Shown here: in pieces, positions 35,065 through 47,892 of the stretch
How the letters are laid out: each line of letters starts with the position of its first letter
How positions within the stretch are numbered: the first letter of the stretch is position 1
Assembly (NCBI GenBank): GCA_029531795.1
Contig: JAPEIS010000015.1
Location: forward strand, 1,302,001 to 1,366,000
DNA length: 64,000 bases
From: Sclerotinia nivalis
Lineage: Eukaryota > Ascomycota > Leotiomycetes > Helotiales > Sclerotiniaceae
Direction of reading: 5' to 3'
Position numbers and translations under genes: made by a program
Notes under the pieces: model-generated
What the model was told of the DNA's origin: nothing
Databases searched by the model: none
What the model saw: the letters and a program-made list of their open reading frames with translations, nothing else

Positions 35065-38000
35065 ATGGCGCCTCGGAGGCCGCCTGAGAAAAGGCCTCCG
35101 CTTGCAAGACGGCCTCAGGTACGGTATTCTGGTTCTGGAAGTTTTTCTAGAGGTCCAGCCTGGGGAGATATCCCAAGGAAGAAAGCCAGCGTTTCCCACA
35201 CAGAGACCAACTTGGAAACGATTGGTGACATTTCTGAGGCTAAATCATCGACGACCACAATAGCGTCAACGATCAAGGCACTTTCGGTACACACGACGCG
35301 CTCCAAAACCTCAAGAGGTGCTTCATTTGAATCTGCGTCAATATCTGGTACTACCATTGAAGGATCTTCAGGACCAACAAAGGAGGAAAAAGAGGCGCGT
35401 AAGAAGGCGATCAGAGCCGCTCGCAAAGAAAACCGTAATGCCGACCCTGCGTTCGCTTACCTCCCAAAGGGTCTGAACAACAAGATCCGTGACAAGGATC
35501 CCTTGAGAGCCAAGCTGAGAAGATTGTTCAAACCAAAGAAGAAAGTTGTCCACAAGCCTCTGGATAGAAGTCAACCAGTGGCAACCCCAAGGCTCGGCTA
35601 CAGATTTGATCGTCCCAGCCCAGCTCCAGCTAGGTATATTCCGCCAATTGCACCAGCCAAGGAGCTGAGCGAAAAGAATAAATTGGACAAAAGGGGAGCA
35701 ATCTTGGGTGGCGAGTTTCAAGCACTTGCTGAGACGACAGAAGAACGGGAGAAGCACGTCAGGCAGGCGCAATTCCAGTATGAGCTTAGAAAGGCGACGG
35801 AAAAGAGATTGCGATTGGAAGGAAGAGAGCAACTCAATGATCCTAAGATTGGCAGAGCACCGCCGATCACTCGAAGAGCGCTCCTCGAGCCTGCGCGTCA
35901 AAGACAAACACGAGAGCATCGGTCGGAATCTATACCTCTCAACTTTGCTGCTACTCCCACTATTGCCGAAGGAAAACCTCGAGAAAATCTACCCACAGAA
36001 AAAGCACGACCACATGTATGGGATCATGCATTTGGGAAATCAACGCAGATTCGCCGACCGAATGACAGCACCGAAACCTCGGTGGAAGACTTGACAGGAG
36101 ACACTACGCCTTATTCATCGAAAGATATCGTGCCACACAAGCCTCTTCACCCAAGCAATTTGTGCTCCTTTAAAAAGCCACGTCGAAAGCTATCGGTAAC
36201 ATTTGCTGAGTCAGTTGAATCATTTACCATCCCAAGTACAGACTATGATACATTTGATAGTAATATTGTGGCAGTGGGCAATGTAGCTGAATCCGAGCAT
36301 TTATCTGCAATTTATGAAGTTGAAACCCTGGATCCTGTGGTACGTTGGAAATCAGTCAGAGAGCACTCAAGAAGAAGACCCAAAAGAACGACGATCCGTG
36401 GTGAAGATGACCTTGAGCAATTGTTTCTTGCTGAAATACAAGAGGAAGAAATTCTAGAATGTAAAAAGGAGGATAATCCATTGAGAGGGAAGCTTTCAGT
36501 CTCTCAAAAGATTGATAACAAAGCAATGGAAAGTTCTGAGGGTGATGCTCAAGTCTATTGGGGTAGATCAGAATCTTTGGATGACAGTCCGAATTCTCTC
36601 AGTCAATTCGGTCCAAATCTTGATAGAAGAGACTCCGGTCTGAGTTCGAACAATTTCCACAACCAGACTAGTTCAGTTAAAGATTTCCACACTGCCTCTT
36701 ATGATACAGTCACCAACTTTTTACTTATGTCAAATACACCAGTCCCTCCCATCCCTACGAAGTCACCACTACGAACTCAATCGCAACCAAATTTATTTTC
36801 TTGTACCAGCAAAGACACTTTGATCACCAATAAGCTCATTGCAGATAATAATTTATTGCTTGCCAAGTATCACGCTGAATTGAACAAACTTCAAGAAGAG
36901 CATAAGGAGAAAATGAAGTTTTTAAAGAAGAAGAAGCAAGAGCATCGAGATAAATATGGTTCCTTGAGAGTAAGTTTGATGTTGATCCTGCAGATGAAAC
37001 TAAAGATGTAAATTGTTGCTGCTGACTAACATTGTCTTACAGAATTTGCAGGATAATGCTAGTGATCCCCTTGTAAAGCCACAATCGAGATTAAGGGCCA
37101 AGCTCTCTCAATTGTTTAAATCAGCAGAAGAGGAAGTAACAGAGGAAGAGAGTGAGGGAACACCAGAAGACGCTCCTGAGGGAGATTCAGAGGTAGAGGA
37201 GGTTTTTGATAATCTTCTGACGGAATTTGTAAGTTTCATTCATATTCATATTCCTTTGAAATCCAAATGTTATTTGTTTACTATTCAAATCAATTAATTG
37301 CCTTGGTCGCAACTTCACCTTTCTTAAGTTGCCATCCATTATTCCAAATAATAACCATCTGCTTTAAAATGGACAAAGTCCAATGGTTACAACAATTACT
37401 GATCTTATTTGTTCATAGAAAAATCAGGACAAGTCTGCTCTTGATGATCCTTCAAGATTTAATACAGAAATCAATCACAACTACAGCAACTCCAAAAATA
37501 CTCTTCATTCACAACACAAGCAAACTTACACTGATGAATTGAGGAAGGAAAAGGGAACAAGACATACATTTTCAATTAGTGTTACTCCTGATCAGAAGGA
37601 GAATGCACAGGGGCAGGACAAGGGAACAAGCGGCGGCTATACCTCGGATCGAAGACCTGTGGTTGATAATACACCAGAGGGCATTCATGATCAAGAATCA
37701 ATTCCAAGACCATACTACGATGCTCTTACACCTTCACAAAAGGCCGACATTAATTACGATTACCGCAAACCCTCAGCGGAATACATTGCTACTTTGTCCG
37801 AAGAGGCCAATGAAGAACGTATTTTGAGGGAAAGAGAACAAGCAGAACGAGCCAACGAAGCCGTTCTTCTCGCGTGCGATAATCTTCTGCGAGACCTTGA
37901 TGAACTCGAAGCTGCAGGAGAATTCCACGATACGAGAGGATCCGGTGGAGGAAGCACGAGAGACGGTGGTGAGAATACTTCTCACGTGATCAGTGGCGCA

Positions 38001-39458
38001 CTGCCACTTTCTGAAGTACGTGGTGGCTCACAACCACCCCCACCAACCACATCGTCTCTGCAAAGCACTCGTTTTGCTGGTAGTTCTAATCTGCGCGAGC
38101 CTCGAAGTTCATTTGGATCCAGAGCTCAAAATTCATCTTCACGCAGTCGACAAATTTCCAAAGCAGGTCACCAGACAAGTAGACAGTCTGCTGCCCCGCA
38201 ACGAATTCAAACTGCGCCAAGTCGGCAACCACGGAGAGTTTCATCGAACGCTTCTTCCGCTAGTAGACAATATACTAGAGAAGAATCCGATAAGTGGATC
38301 AATTCAGATACGCTCGCTTTACACGAAGCCGAAGATAGTGATCCGGAGGGTGTTTGGCGTGCCTATTTCCAGGGCTCAACTTCCGAGGAAGTTCCTGAGA
38401 AGAAGATATCAATTGATCAAGAAGTCACGTTGAAAGAGGAAGCTCAGGTTGCTGCTAATCATCAACGGGCAGAAGCGCGTCGAGAACAGCGTAAAGCAGC
38501 TATCAAAGCTCATCAAGAATCTAAAGCTCCTCGGCCTCAATCCCAAGAAGAGGAAGCCGAAAAGCAAGCCAAGTTCACACGATCACTTTCACTTCGCCGA
38601 CCGGATCATAATCCAGTCAACACTGCTCGTCTCAGGTACCTTATCTTAAGTACCAGGGATCGAAATAGTCTTGAAGAGGAAGAATTCAAAAATCTTTGCG
38701 CAACACACTATCCAGACGGTAATCTTCGTAAGCAACCTGAACCAGACGAAAGTAAAAGTTCCGATCCAGTGATAACTGCCAAGAAGTTGCAAGCCTCTAC
38801 ACCTTCTAGATTCGGATTTACCGGAGAATTGCACGCACCACCCGCAGTCAATCTTACCAGACAAGTACCTGCTCTTGCTGTACTCAATCCTTCCGGAGAA
38901 CAGCGAGCTATTCCTGCGCTCGATTCTGTTGAACGTGATAGACTGCGTGTGGATATACTTCAAAATAACCGAAACATCTCTACTGGCTCCCCAGTTTCTA
39001 GAGGTGCCCATACTTTCGGCTTCGATTCTCTGCTTAACTCTCCACAGCGCAACTCGAGTAGCCCAGCAACTCAGGTAGTATATCGTTCTCAATTACCCCA
39101 ACCTGGAAGCTCTCCAAGGGAGCTCCAAGCACCTACTCCCTCGTCTCAAGGTAACAGAAAAAAGGCGTCTCCTTCTGGGTTAAGAACACCACAAAACTGG
39201 TCGCAAAATAGCTCGCCCACGAATCAAGAGCCACTTACCAGCTCGCGTCTTCGACAACCTTCATCTTCAGTCCGTCAAACAACTCCTCTACCCCGCATCA
39301 ATAAATCAGTCGCAGGTAGACAATCAACTTCTGTCCGCAATAATTCCCAAACAACTGCAAACCGAGAAAGAAACTCTTCTGGATCTCGTCTTCCGGTTCC
39401 AGGAATCAACGTCACACCTGGAAGTCCAACCCTACCACCTAATCAACAGTCATTTTGA
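35065..39458 (+). CDS. Large disordered protein with coiled coil (hypothetical)
   Basis: Three exons, 35065-36969, 37043-37228 and 37419-39458, giving 1376 residues. No enzymatic domain recognised. The first 60 residues are Arg/Pro-rich. A basic patch, LRAKLRRLFKPKKK, at about 150-163 resembles the later RLRAKLSQLFK in exon 2. A coiled coil spans about 585-632 (LLAKYHAELNKLQEEHKEKMK, continuing KKKKQEH). Exon 3 encodes a long Ser/Pro/Gln/Arg-rich disordered tail with two charged helices (for example EERILREREQAERANEA). It ends at a TGA only 39 nt before the next gene's ATG in the same frame. Adjacency to a GCK kinase hints at a cortical or scaffold role, but this is inference. Confidence 0.8.
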
Positions 39459-39497
39459 GACGTTAGCCTCATAGCTTTAGGAGTCCATTTTGCCGCA
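39459..39497 (+). other. In-frame spacer between two large ORFs
   Basis: The 13 codons after the TGA at 39456-39458 are open and lead directly into the kinase ATG at 39498. There is no room for a normal terminator plus promoter. Confidence 0.9.
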
Positions 39498-42261
39498 ATG
39501 GACAAACTCCAAGTCGGAATTTCCGAACCAGTTTCGGTCAAGACAAAAGCTATTGAGGATGCAAGGCAAATGCAAACTTCAGTAATTGAAGCAGCAACCA
39601 AAGCAGGGAAGGAACCACCAAAATATGCGTTAATAGAATTAATCGGAAAGGGGAGTTTTGGGCGTGTTTATAAAGGGTATGTTATCATTCACTTATTGGT
39701 CATTTTGGCAATATAATAACATATTATACAGAAAGGATATGGTATCAGCTGCCATTGTGGCCGTGAAGATCATTGACATCGAAGAGAGCGATACAATCAA
39801 TCCCAAGAATGCCAATTCTTATGCCGAATTCTTGAAAGAAATTACCGCTCTGAAGACTTTAAGTGAAAATAAAGCTAGAAATATCAATCATGTCATTGAG
39901 GCATTGCCAGTTGGGCAAGCGATGTGGATGATTACGGAATATTGTGGTGGAGGAAGTGTCGCTACTCTTATGAAGCCTACCGCTCCTGGTGGCTTGCAGG
40001 AAAAATGGATTATACCAATTCTTCGTGAGGTTGCCGAAGCTATTAAATGGGTACACGAAGCTGGTATCATACATCGAGATATCAAATGTGCGAATGTTCT
40101 TATTACAGAGGAAGGAGCGGTTCAACTCTGCGACTTTGGTGTTGCTGGAACTATAGAAACGAAGGTTGACAAGAGATCTACTGTTATTGGTACACCACAT
40201 TGGATGGCACCAGAATTATTCGATGCTGTTCCCAGCTATGGCAAAGAAGTTGATATTTGGGCCTTCGGATGTATGGTCTATGAGATCGCAACTGGTCTTC
40301 CGCCTAATGCCATGAGTCGACTTCCTTTCGATCGACTTGGTTCCCTTATAAAACAACATGCTCCACGTCTTGAAGGAGGGGATTATTCAGACGATTTAAG
40401 AGATCTTGTGGCGTTCTGTCTGGAAGAATTCCCAAGTGAACGTCCTTCAATTGACCGGGTTCAGAATCATCGTTACATTCACAACACTAGTGCAAAATAC
40501 CCTATGTCTTCGCTATCCCATCTCGTCAGAGCATTTAAGTTGTGGGAGGATCACGGTGGAAGTAGAAAATCTCTTTTTATGTTAGGTGGAGCGCAAGCAC
40601 CGTCGGAATTCTCTTCCATGGCTTTGTCTGATGATGAATGGAATTTCAGTACTACTGCCGCATTCGAACAAGAAGTTAGGCGTAAATCAACCGCCCAAGA
40701 TGTCTACGATGTTTATGGCTCAGGTGTTGAATTTGATGCTGGTTTTCCTCAAGAGACTGCCCGTCCACCACCTCAAAAAGGACGACGTCGACCTCCGCCA
40801 GAAGCACTAGCACCACTTCGTGGTCCGTTAGAAAAGATATTTGACCCAAATACACTGTCAAGCTATGAGGATAATAGTCGCAATCATTATGGTCGACCGT
40901 TCTTACCACCAACTTCAGATTTACCACCTGTACCATCTCGCTCGGATTTACCTTTACGTGATGATACTGCACAAACATCTATTAGGGATACTATGATTGA
41001 TCTTGGAGGCCATGATGTAGAAACGGGTATATCTGTCTTTCCGGATATGGATACTATCAAAGCTGGAAGACGTGTACGAGACGAACCTGATGAAGACTAT
41101 ATGACGACATTACCTGACTTTAGTCGACCAGCACTTAGTGATCCAGCTGATATTAACCCAAATCGTCGTACTCGAGATTGGAAATTTCCAGCAATGGTAC
41201 CGCCTGCATCAGCAGATCCAGAAGTCTCTAGATTTCCTCCTTCAACTTACGAAGTCCCAAAGCCAGCTTTTACTCCAGGCGTTGGTGGTCGTCCTGCATT
41301 AATTCACCACCCTACTGAACCTTTAGGTGGATTCAGTGGTGGTCTTCCACCTGCAGAAATTCACACTGGAATGGCTCGCTTATCCGTTCGCGAATCCCTC
41401 ATTGATCTAGATATGAGTATGCCAGATTCCATACCAGCTTTTAATCCTGACTTTGGTCGACCCTCAACAGCAGATTCCGATGCTATTTCGATTCTGAGCG
41501 ACTCGGGACAAGCCATGTCATCATCTACGGTCAATCCATTCGAACTCGAACGTCATGCTTCATTGTATCAACCTACCTCCCACTCGCGCGAGCCTTCACT
41601 CTATGCACCTTCCCACTCACGTGAACCTTCTTTATATGCACCTTCCCACTCACGTGAACCTTCTTTATATGCACCTTCCCACTCGCGTGAAGCTTCCATA
41701 TATACCACCGCTCACGAACGCGAGCCTTCCATATATGCCACCTCTCACGAGCGCGAACCCTCCATCTATGTAACTGAAGAAATGGGATCTTTCTCCGCCT
41801 CAGTCACTCCTCCTCCTGAAGGTACATCACGTTCACTTCGCGCAGATCGTCCTCCCCGTCTTCGAACCGGCAATGCTCTTCGTGACATAGCTGATATTTC
41901 GGACTTTTCGGACTCGGCCGCTGAAAGCACTTTGGGTTACATCACAGATACAAATGACACAGACTCAGACTACGCAACCGCTTCAACCGCTTCAACCCAA
42001 CCTCCTCCACCATCCAGTCATCCTCGCGATCCAAATGCTCCATATACCATGGCACATTTTCCCTATTTACCTAATGCTCCTTCCGTGCGCGCATTAACAG
42101 GCGAAGCAGTTCACGAAGAGATGGCTTTCGAGATGTCTAGAATGTTAAGAGGTCTAACTGGTCAACTTGAAGCTTTTCGCGATGTCTATGGCTCTGAGGA
42201 TTTGGCTCGTCGATCTCATCAAAGACGTGAACGAAGAGATAATGGGGAGAATGGTGTTTAG
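39498..42261 (+). CDS. STE20/germinal-centre-type Ser/Thr kinase
   Basis: Exons 39498-39676 and 39732-42261 (55-nt intron inside the Gly-loop region), 902 residues. The kinase domain is near the N-terminus: IGKGSFGRVYKG at 49-60, VAVK lysine 72, HRDIKCANV at 174-182, DFG 194-196, and the STE20-family signature GTPHWMAPE in the activation loop. This arrangement, an N-terminal kinase with a long C-terminal regulatory tail, is typical of the GCK subfamily, which acts in MOR/SIN-like polarity and septation signalling. The exact orthologue group is not decided here. The tail is proline-rich with a tandem 11-residue repeat and ends in a charged helix. There is no CRIB domain, so it is not a PAK. 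Confidence 0.92.
41578..41775 (+). repeat. Six tandem 33-nt coding repeats (SHSREPSLYAP)
   Basis: Units start at 41578, 41611, 41644, 41677, 41710 and 41743. Copies 2 and 3 are identical or nearly so at the DNA level; later copies diverge to HEREPSIYATS. They lie in the kinase tail and each carries potential Ser and Tyr phosphosites. Confidence 0.95.
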
Positions 42262-42926
42262 GTCTCTTTTATTTCGCATACCAGAATTGTTTGAATAATA
42301 TGTGGAATGGGATCTACTTCAAGTTTCTATGGCATCGCAGGAAAATGTGCAGGTTTCTCATCGATTGATGCTGAGTTACCTTGGTCATTCTGACAATTTT
42401 TCATTTGGTTTCTTTTTTTTTCATTGGCAGGTGTTTTCGTCAATTGTTGGAGGGAGAAATCTAAGTTTCTATGGTATGACAGAGAGATGGACAGATGCAT
42501 TAATGCACATCATGATGCGATACAGTATGATACGATAAGATATGTTAAATAAGGTGTGGATAATATCTAAAAATGGAGTCGGACAGAAGGATAAATGATG
42601 AAGGAATGAATGGAATTAGGGATGAATGAATTCTTTAAGACATTGCTCAAGAAATAAATGAAGAAAGATAGTTATTAAAATTGAGCAAAAATATTGGGAA
42701 AACCTCGTGTTATTTCAGTGTGCGTGAGTCATTATATCCCCCGTATCCATATCCGTATCCGTATTCATCAACCAATCCCTTCGACCATATCATAGGAACC
42801 TACACCATGCCCATACCCATACCCAAATCTAATGCTGACTGCATATCTTCACCGCCTCCATATCTAATCTTACAATCCGCTCAACCCAACCCTCAACTTC
42901 CTCAACTTCCCCTCCCCAACCTCTCC
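42262..42926. other. Intergenic region between convergent genes
   Basis: 3' flanks of the GCK kinase (+) and the low-complexity protein (-). A CCCTTCC array at about 42936-42961 belongs to the minus-strand coding end. No other gene seen. Confidence 0.45.
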
Positions 42927-44063
42927 TCACTCCCCTCCCCTTCCCCTTCCCCTTCCCCTTCTTGCACCCAAAACACCCCCCAACAAACTCATCATCCCCG
43001 GTAACCTACTCTGCGCTCCTATCCTCCCCCGATATCCATATCCATTCGCATCTTCTCCTGTGTTTCCTGTCCATTTTTGTGTTATTTGTATGTTATTGTT
43101 GTTGATGTTGATGTTGATGTTGATGTTGATTTCTTGTGTATTGTGAGTGGTGGGGAGAGAGTGGATAGATATATCTCCTATTGGTCGGGGAATCCATGAC
43201 ATATGTTTCCAGTGAATTTTTTGGGACCAGGGGTTTGTAAGTTTGGTTTTGTTTTCTTCGCGATAGATTGAAATTCCTTGGGTCCATTCTGATGTCGTTA
43301 TATTTTCTACTCCGCAGATACGGAGGATTTTCCATGTATCGTCAAATTGTGACAGGGGAGGAGTGTATGCGGCAGGACGTGGAGAGGGGTGATGTGGAGA
43401 TGAAGAGGGGGAGAACGAAGGGGATGAGGAAGGGGGAGATCGATATAAAGAAGAGAAGAAAGAGGAGTGATATGAATGGCAAGGTGGTGATTGATACGGA
43501 GAGGAAAATTGAGATGAAAACGCTGATGGAGAAGATTCCCCTGACTCTGATTCTGAATCCTCCGGCTCAGACGACCCCATAATAATCAAAATACCTGATC
43601 CAGCGGGAACAAGAGTGTGGAGATTTGGATCTGTGCAGAAGGGACAGGGGAAGGGGAGAGAGAGGTGATGGGTTTGGAGGGGAGGGGTGTGGCGGGGAGG
43701 ATGTCGGTATGGTGAATGTGGATGGATTTGATATGGATTAATTTGGTATGGTGGATTAAGTTGGTATGGACGAGTATGAGTTAGGAGGGGAAGATAGATG
43801 AGAGGGTTTGATACTAGAATTAGTGATCGGACGGATTAGTCTTTGGTATGAGGAGGAGGATTTGAAAGGAATATGACAAGGCAAATCGCTGGTAGTATAG
43901 AGCGAGGGGAGAAGATGTACAGAGAAAGTGGAGAATATATAGATTGGAGATTGACTTTCGGACTGGGCATGCGGAAGTATGAAAATTAAACACATGGTAA
44001 CTTACAAATAGGTCCATGTGCAATATGATGGCAGGTATGGCTGTATGTGTATTGGATATCCAT
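42927..44063 (-). CDS. Low-complexity Cys/His-motif protein (hypothetical)
   Basis: Proposed exons are 44063-44006 and 43813-42927, joined in frame to 314 residues by a 192-nt intron with GTAAGT donor and TTCTAG acceptor. Exon 1 encodes YTYSHTCHHIAHGPI, a small Cys/His cluster. Exon 2 gives a Pro/Tyr-rich repeat (NPPYQINPYQIHPHSPY), then PCPFCTDPNLHTLVPAGSG, an acidic/Ser-rich block, alternating INININ and a GRGRGRG tail. The open frame extends about 230 nt upstream of the first ATG in exon 2 (43580), which argues for an upstream exon. The plan resembles the gene at 52.3 kb. If the splice is wrong, a 217-residue protein starting at 43580 remains. Confidence 0.4.
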
Positions 44064-47000
44064 AGTTGGCTCTGAAAGAATGACTCGTTGGTTTGGGGTT
44101 GAAGTTGTGATGTGGCCTTCAAGAGGGTTTTATAATATTTAGGTGAGGGAATATTGTGAGAGCAATGTGATAAAGGCGTTGAATTTTCTCTGCAGGGTTT
44201 TCGTTGGCATTTGAAGTAAAGATATTAGATCCTCTTGTGCTGCAGACGCTAGATTACCTGGATGGATATCTGCATGGTGGAAACAGTGATTGTGAGCGGG
44301 TTTTATCTTTGGATATGTAGATGATGTAGTTTATTCAGATGATTCACAGGGGAAGTGAATAATTCACCGCCCTCTAGTTGGTTACTGCACGATGGTAATT
44401 GTGGTTGTGGAAGCTGCACAGTTAGTTGGAAGGAGATTTCTCATGGGGTTTGGGTTAAAAAAATGAATTGTATTTGTTAAAATTTGCATACACTGGACCA
44501 TTAGAAACCATAAGCATCCTAATATTTCTAATAACTTTGAGGTAAATATCAAAAAATTGACCTCGCATCTCATTCTCATAAGCAGCTATCTAAATGGAAA
44601 CTCACATTCAAAAATGGCGAGATTCTTGCAACTAAGAAATCGAAGCCAGGGAGAGGAGAAGAAAATAAATATTTGCTTCATCATAACATAGCTAAAATGA
44701 AGAGAAGTCTTAAGGGAGATAAGAGATGAAGTCCAGGCATATTGCCACTGATCTTATTTGCTGTCATTATAAAAGAGAAGTTTTTATTTACTGCAATATT
44801 GTGTTGAAATCGATAATGATATATATGGTGACAGCCATATTGCTGGGAATAAGTTGTGATAGCCTCGAAAAATGCAGTGGCTTGAGAGTCATAATCTCGA
44901 ATGCATAGAGTTGTATCAACTTCTTGTGATAGGTTTTTCATAGCAGAGTCACGCTGCACCACTTGATGATAAATTCGATTTCGGAAGTAAATCTATGATT
45001 AGTATTATGTTAAGATGAGAAGAACCAGACTCGAGTATTGGAAAAAGAATCCGTCTTTCTTACAGCGTAAGAAGTGAATAATTGGAATAATGAGACTTTA
45101 CAATGTCCTCAAATACGCGGCGGAAGTTCCGCGGAACATTTGGCGAAGCTGATAGTTCCCTCCAGTATTGATATTAAGTGGGTTTCCGCTCCTAACGGTC
45201 TCTCCGCTGCCTACAGAGGAGAGCGGAAATTTTATGATCTGCAACAAAAGATTTTCGGGCGGGGGATAACTCACTTCCCCTCGTTGAAACATGCACATAG
45301 CATATCAATCTCTGGATTGAGGTCTATAAGTCTTGTCGTCTCCTATTAACCTTCACTCATCAGGCAATTTGCAATTAAACTACCTCCAAATTGCACTCTC
45401 AATAAAATCTCAACTACAACCAGACCTCCAACCTTGACTCCAAACCCGATCTTTGCTAAGCTTGCCATATATCCAACGCCAAGCGCATTCCCTTCATACA
45501 AATAAGGTAAAAATCCTGTATTGTGTAATTATTTCGGTTCAGTGCGGTAATGCCTCTAATATCTTCCATTTGGATCTCCATTAGTGGCTGACGTGGCTGA
45601 GCTTACTATCGAACTGTCTTTTTGTTGTTTTTAATTCAAAGGTCTTGATTTCCGGCTTTCACTTGATAACTTTTGGGGTGGAAGGTGATGGTGTTGATGG
45701 TTTTGAGGTAGTGATGCAAAAGGAATCAACTGAGGAATTGATGGTGCGAGACCTTTTAGACAGCGCGTCCTTCTATCACTAACTCTGAAATTTTAATATT
45801 TATGCCTTTCATTGGAGACATATAAGCTTGTGCCATTTCACTTAACCACTAATAATAAGAATAACGCTACAACTCTAATAAATTAGTTAATCTGTTGGTC
45901 GCATTCTGATCCAAGACATTGTTACAGGTATTCTCCAATCGACTTTTGTGTTTTCTCGATCATTGTAACTAAAGTTCGAGAACACCAATTTTTGCCAACT
46001 TTGTCATGCAAATCTCATCCTGTCCTACCCGGTACGGCAATCTCGACAAAACCCTCTGCTCCATTATGTGCTCGAACAAGAGTACGGTAGATACTAGAAG
46101 AATTTAATTAATGCTGGCATTAAGAAATCATCTTCGAAGATTGAGCCTTTGGTACGTCAATCTTTGAGAAACTCCGTTAATTCGAAGCTTTCTGTTTGTC
46201 GATTATTAGCAGGTAATGAAAGCAATGAATCAGAATTGCGATTGACCTTAGTATGTAAGATCAATCCATAAATTTATATAGCAACTCGCTAAATGCAAAA
46301 ATCCGGAATCCAATTACATGAAGAGCATGATAAGCAAGCAACGTGTCGTGATGACATGGAATGTAGTTGTTCTTTCTCTAATGGGTTGGCGCTAAGCAAA
46401 CTTTCGGCTAATGATTGCCCCTTTCTTTCTCCCTACACAGCACATAATCTGTCATTTTTCAAAGAAAGTCAACCTTCGAGAACAAAAACATTTTGTGGTC
46501 TATTGATATAATTTTTCTGGAGGTTTCGAAAGTTTGGACCAATCGATTAAATGTTTATGCAAAGAAAAATTTTCAATATCATCTTTTCTTTCCGCGTACA
46601 AGTGAATACAGATAGTGGTTCCTCAATGGATTTGGAAATGGAAAGAATCAAAGATTTGAAAAAGAAAAGAAGAAAATTAAAAGATTGGTTCCTTTTCAAT
46701 TATTTATTACTAAATAAAAGCACTTGTATCTATTAGTGAATCAAGTCAACCAGACAGTAATGAGAGCTCAACAGCCAGCTAGCTAAAAATTGGAGGCTGG
46801 CCGATTGATGACTGACCTATTATCCATATACCTTAGCCATTGCAGGAAAAGGATAATATCATCATTGACGGTATTTCGAAGTTTCAAGAGGCATAAGATT
46901 TGGGTATACTAAAAGCCTGGCAATCATCCCGAGCTCAGGTATAGTCTTTAGGTATGTCGAAATTCTGTGATTCACAAACCGGCAGCGGACATGTGGCGAT

Positions 47001-47339
47001 ATCAATACTGTGCCGCAAATATCCCATAAACCCAGTTCATTCTATTAATGCATCCTGCCTTCTTGCTCTCCCACTAGCAATTATTTAAAAGTCATAGTGA
47101 TCTCTCATTTCAACGGGTATGAAATGAGGGCTGTGCCAGAACAAGCAGTGCTACGGCACAAATAGTGCTGCAGTCCGGAATGATGTCTACATCATGTAAT
47201 TTAGCTCTTCTTTGGACAAACAAGCGTATCCATTCAAAAGGAGAAGGCTTGATTTACGTTAAATTTTCCTCGAAAATCTGTGTTGAAAGTCGTTAGTAGA
47301 GTTGTGAATAAGTGATTGAGAGAAGAAAGAGTCTGTTGA
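44064..47339. other. 3.3-kb gene-poor region
   Basis: No confident gene. A minus-strand 93-codon frame (44962-44681) has a plausible composition but no motif. An imperfect hairpin at about 45184-45228 (TTCCGCTC...GAGCGGAA) lies in a locally GC-richer patch (45110-45230) within AT-rich DNA. Confidence 0.35.
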
Positions 47340-47565
47340 ATGGCTCCGAACACTTTTGATGTAGTGAATCCAATTAGTGGAATGTAAGCATTGCACTTAT
47401 TACAGTGTACAACTTTTAAATTGTTCTTGTATCAATTTTATAAGTCAAAGTATGGGTGGTAGTAAAGTTGCGGGGGCGAGTGCATATAAGATGGGCATGA
47501 GAGTGTGTGGTGCGGGTTTGACAGTGGGAAGCTTCGGAGGCACAGCATTTTCTTACAATGTTTAG
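47340..47565 (+). CDS. Tiny glycine-rich protein (hypothetical, two exons)
   Basis: Proposed exons 47340-47383 and 47451-47565 (67-nt intron, donor GTAAGC, acceptor AAAG), giving 52 residues. It begins MAPNTFDVVNPISGI and continues as a glycine/alanine-rich segment with Met, Cys and Val that could be a membrane helix (VCGAGLTVGSFGGTAF). An alternative is a 38-residue frame starting at the Met at 47452. Support is compositional only, and the acceptor is weak. Confidence 0.3.
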
Positions 47566-47892
47566 AAGTACAGAGAATACTTATTCAACTCTGATAAAAT
47601 CTGAAGTCAACCCAGCCACACTAATGCCAAAATTGATACTTCGCAAAATGGAATACAAGATATAAATCTAAGATCTACACTCTCTTAACATCTCGTACAA
47701 ATTATGTGGGCTACCAGCCAAACAAGCCTTAAGCATTTACCGCTTGTTTCCAAGTCCCTTCCTTTCCTCAAATATGCAATTAAAACAGCTACTAACTTAA
47801 TTATGGCATCGTTTTGAAAGCTTCCATCATGGGTAATATAAGGTTTATGAAATAAATATGAACATTATGGAATACCATAATTTCACTTGAAT
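47566..47892. other. Short intergenic region
   Basis: About 330 AT-rich bases between the tiny plus-strand gene and the minus-strand two-exon gene. Nothing recognised. Confidence 0.4.

Noticed and set aside
35368..35919. 183-codon minus-strand frame
   Set aside because: Antisense shadow of exon 1 of the 1376-residue protein.
44681..44962. 93-codon minus-strand frame
   Set aside because: Composition is acceptable but no motif, promoter or splice support; not reported as a gene.
45074..45349. 91-codon plus-strand frame over the GC-richer patch
   Set aside because: Open mainly because of local composition; the palindromes explain the sequence better.
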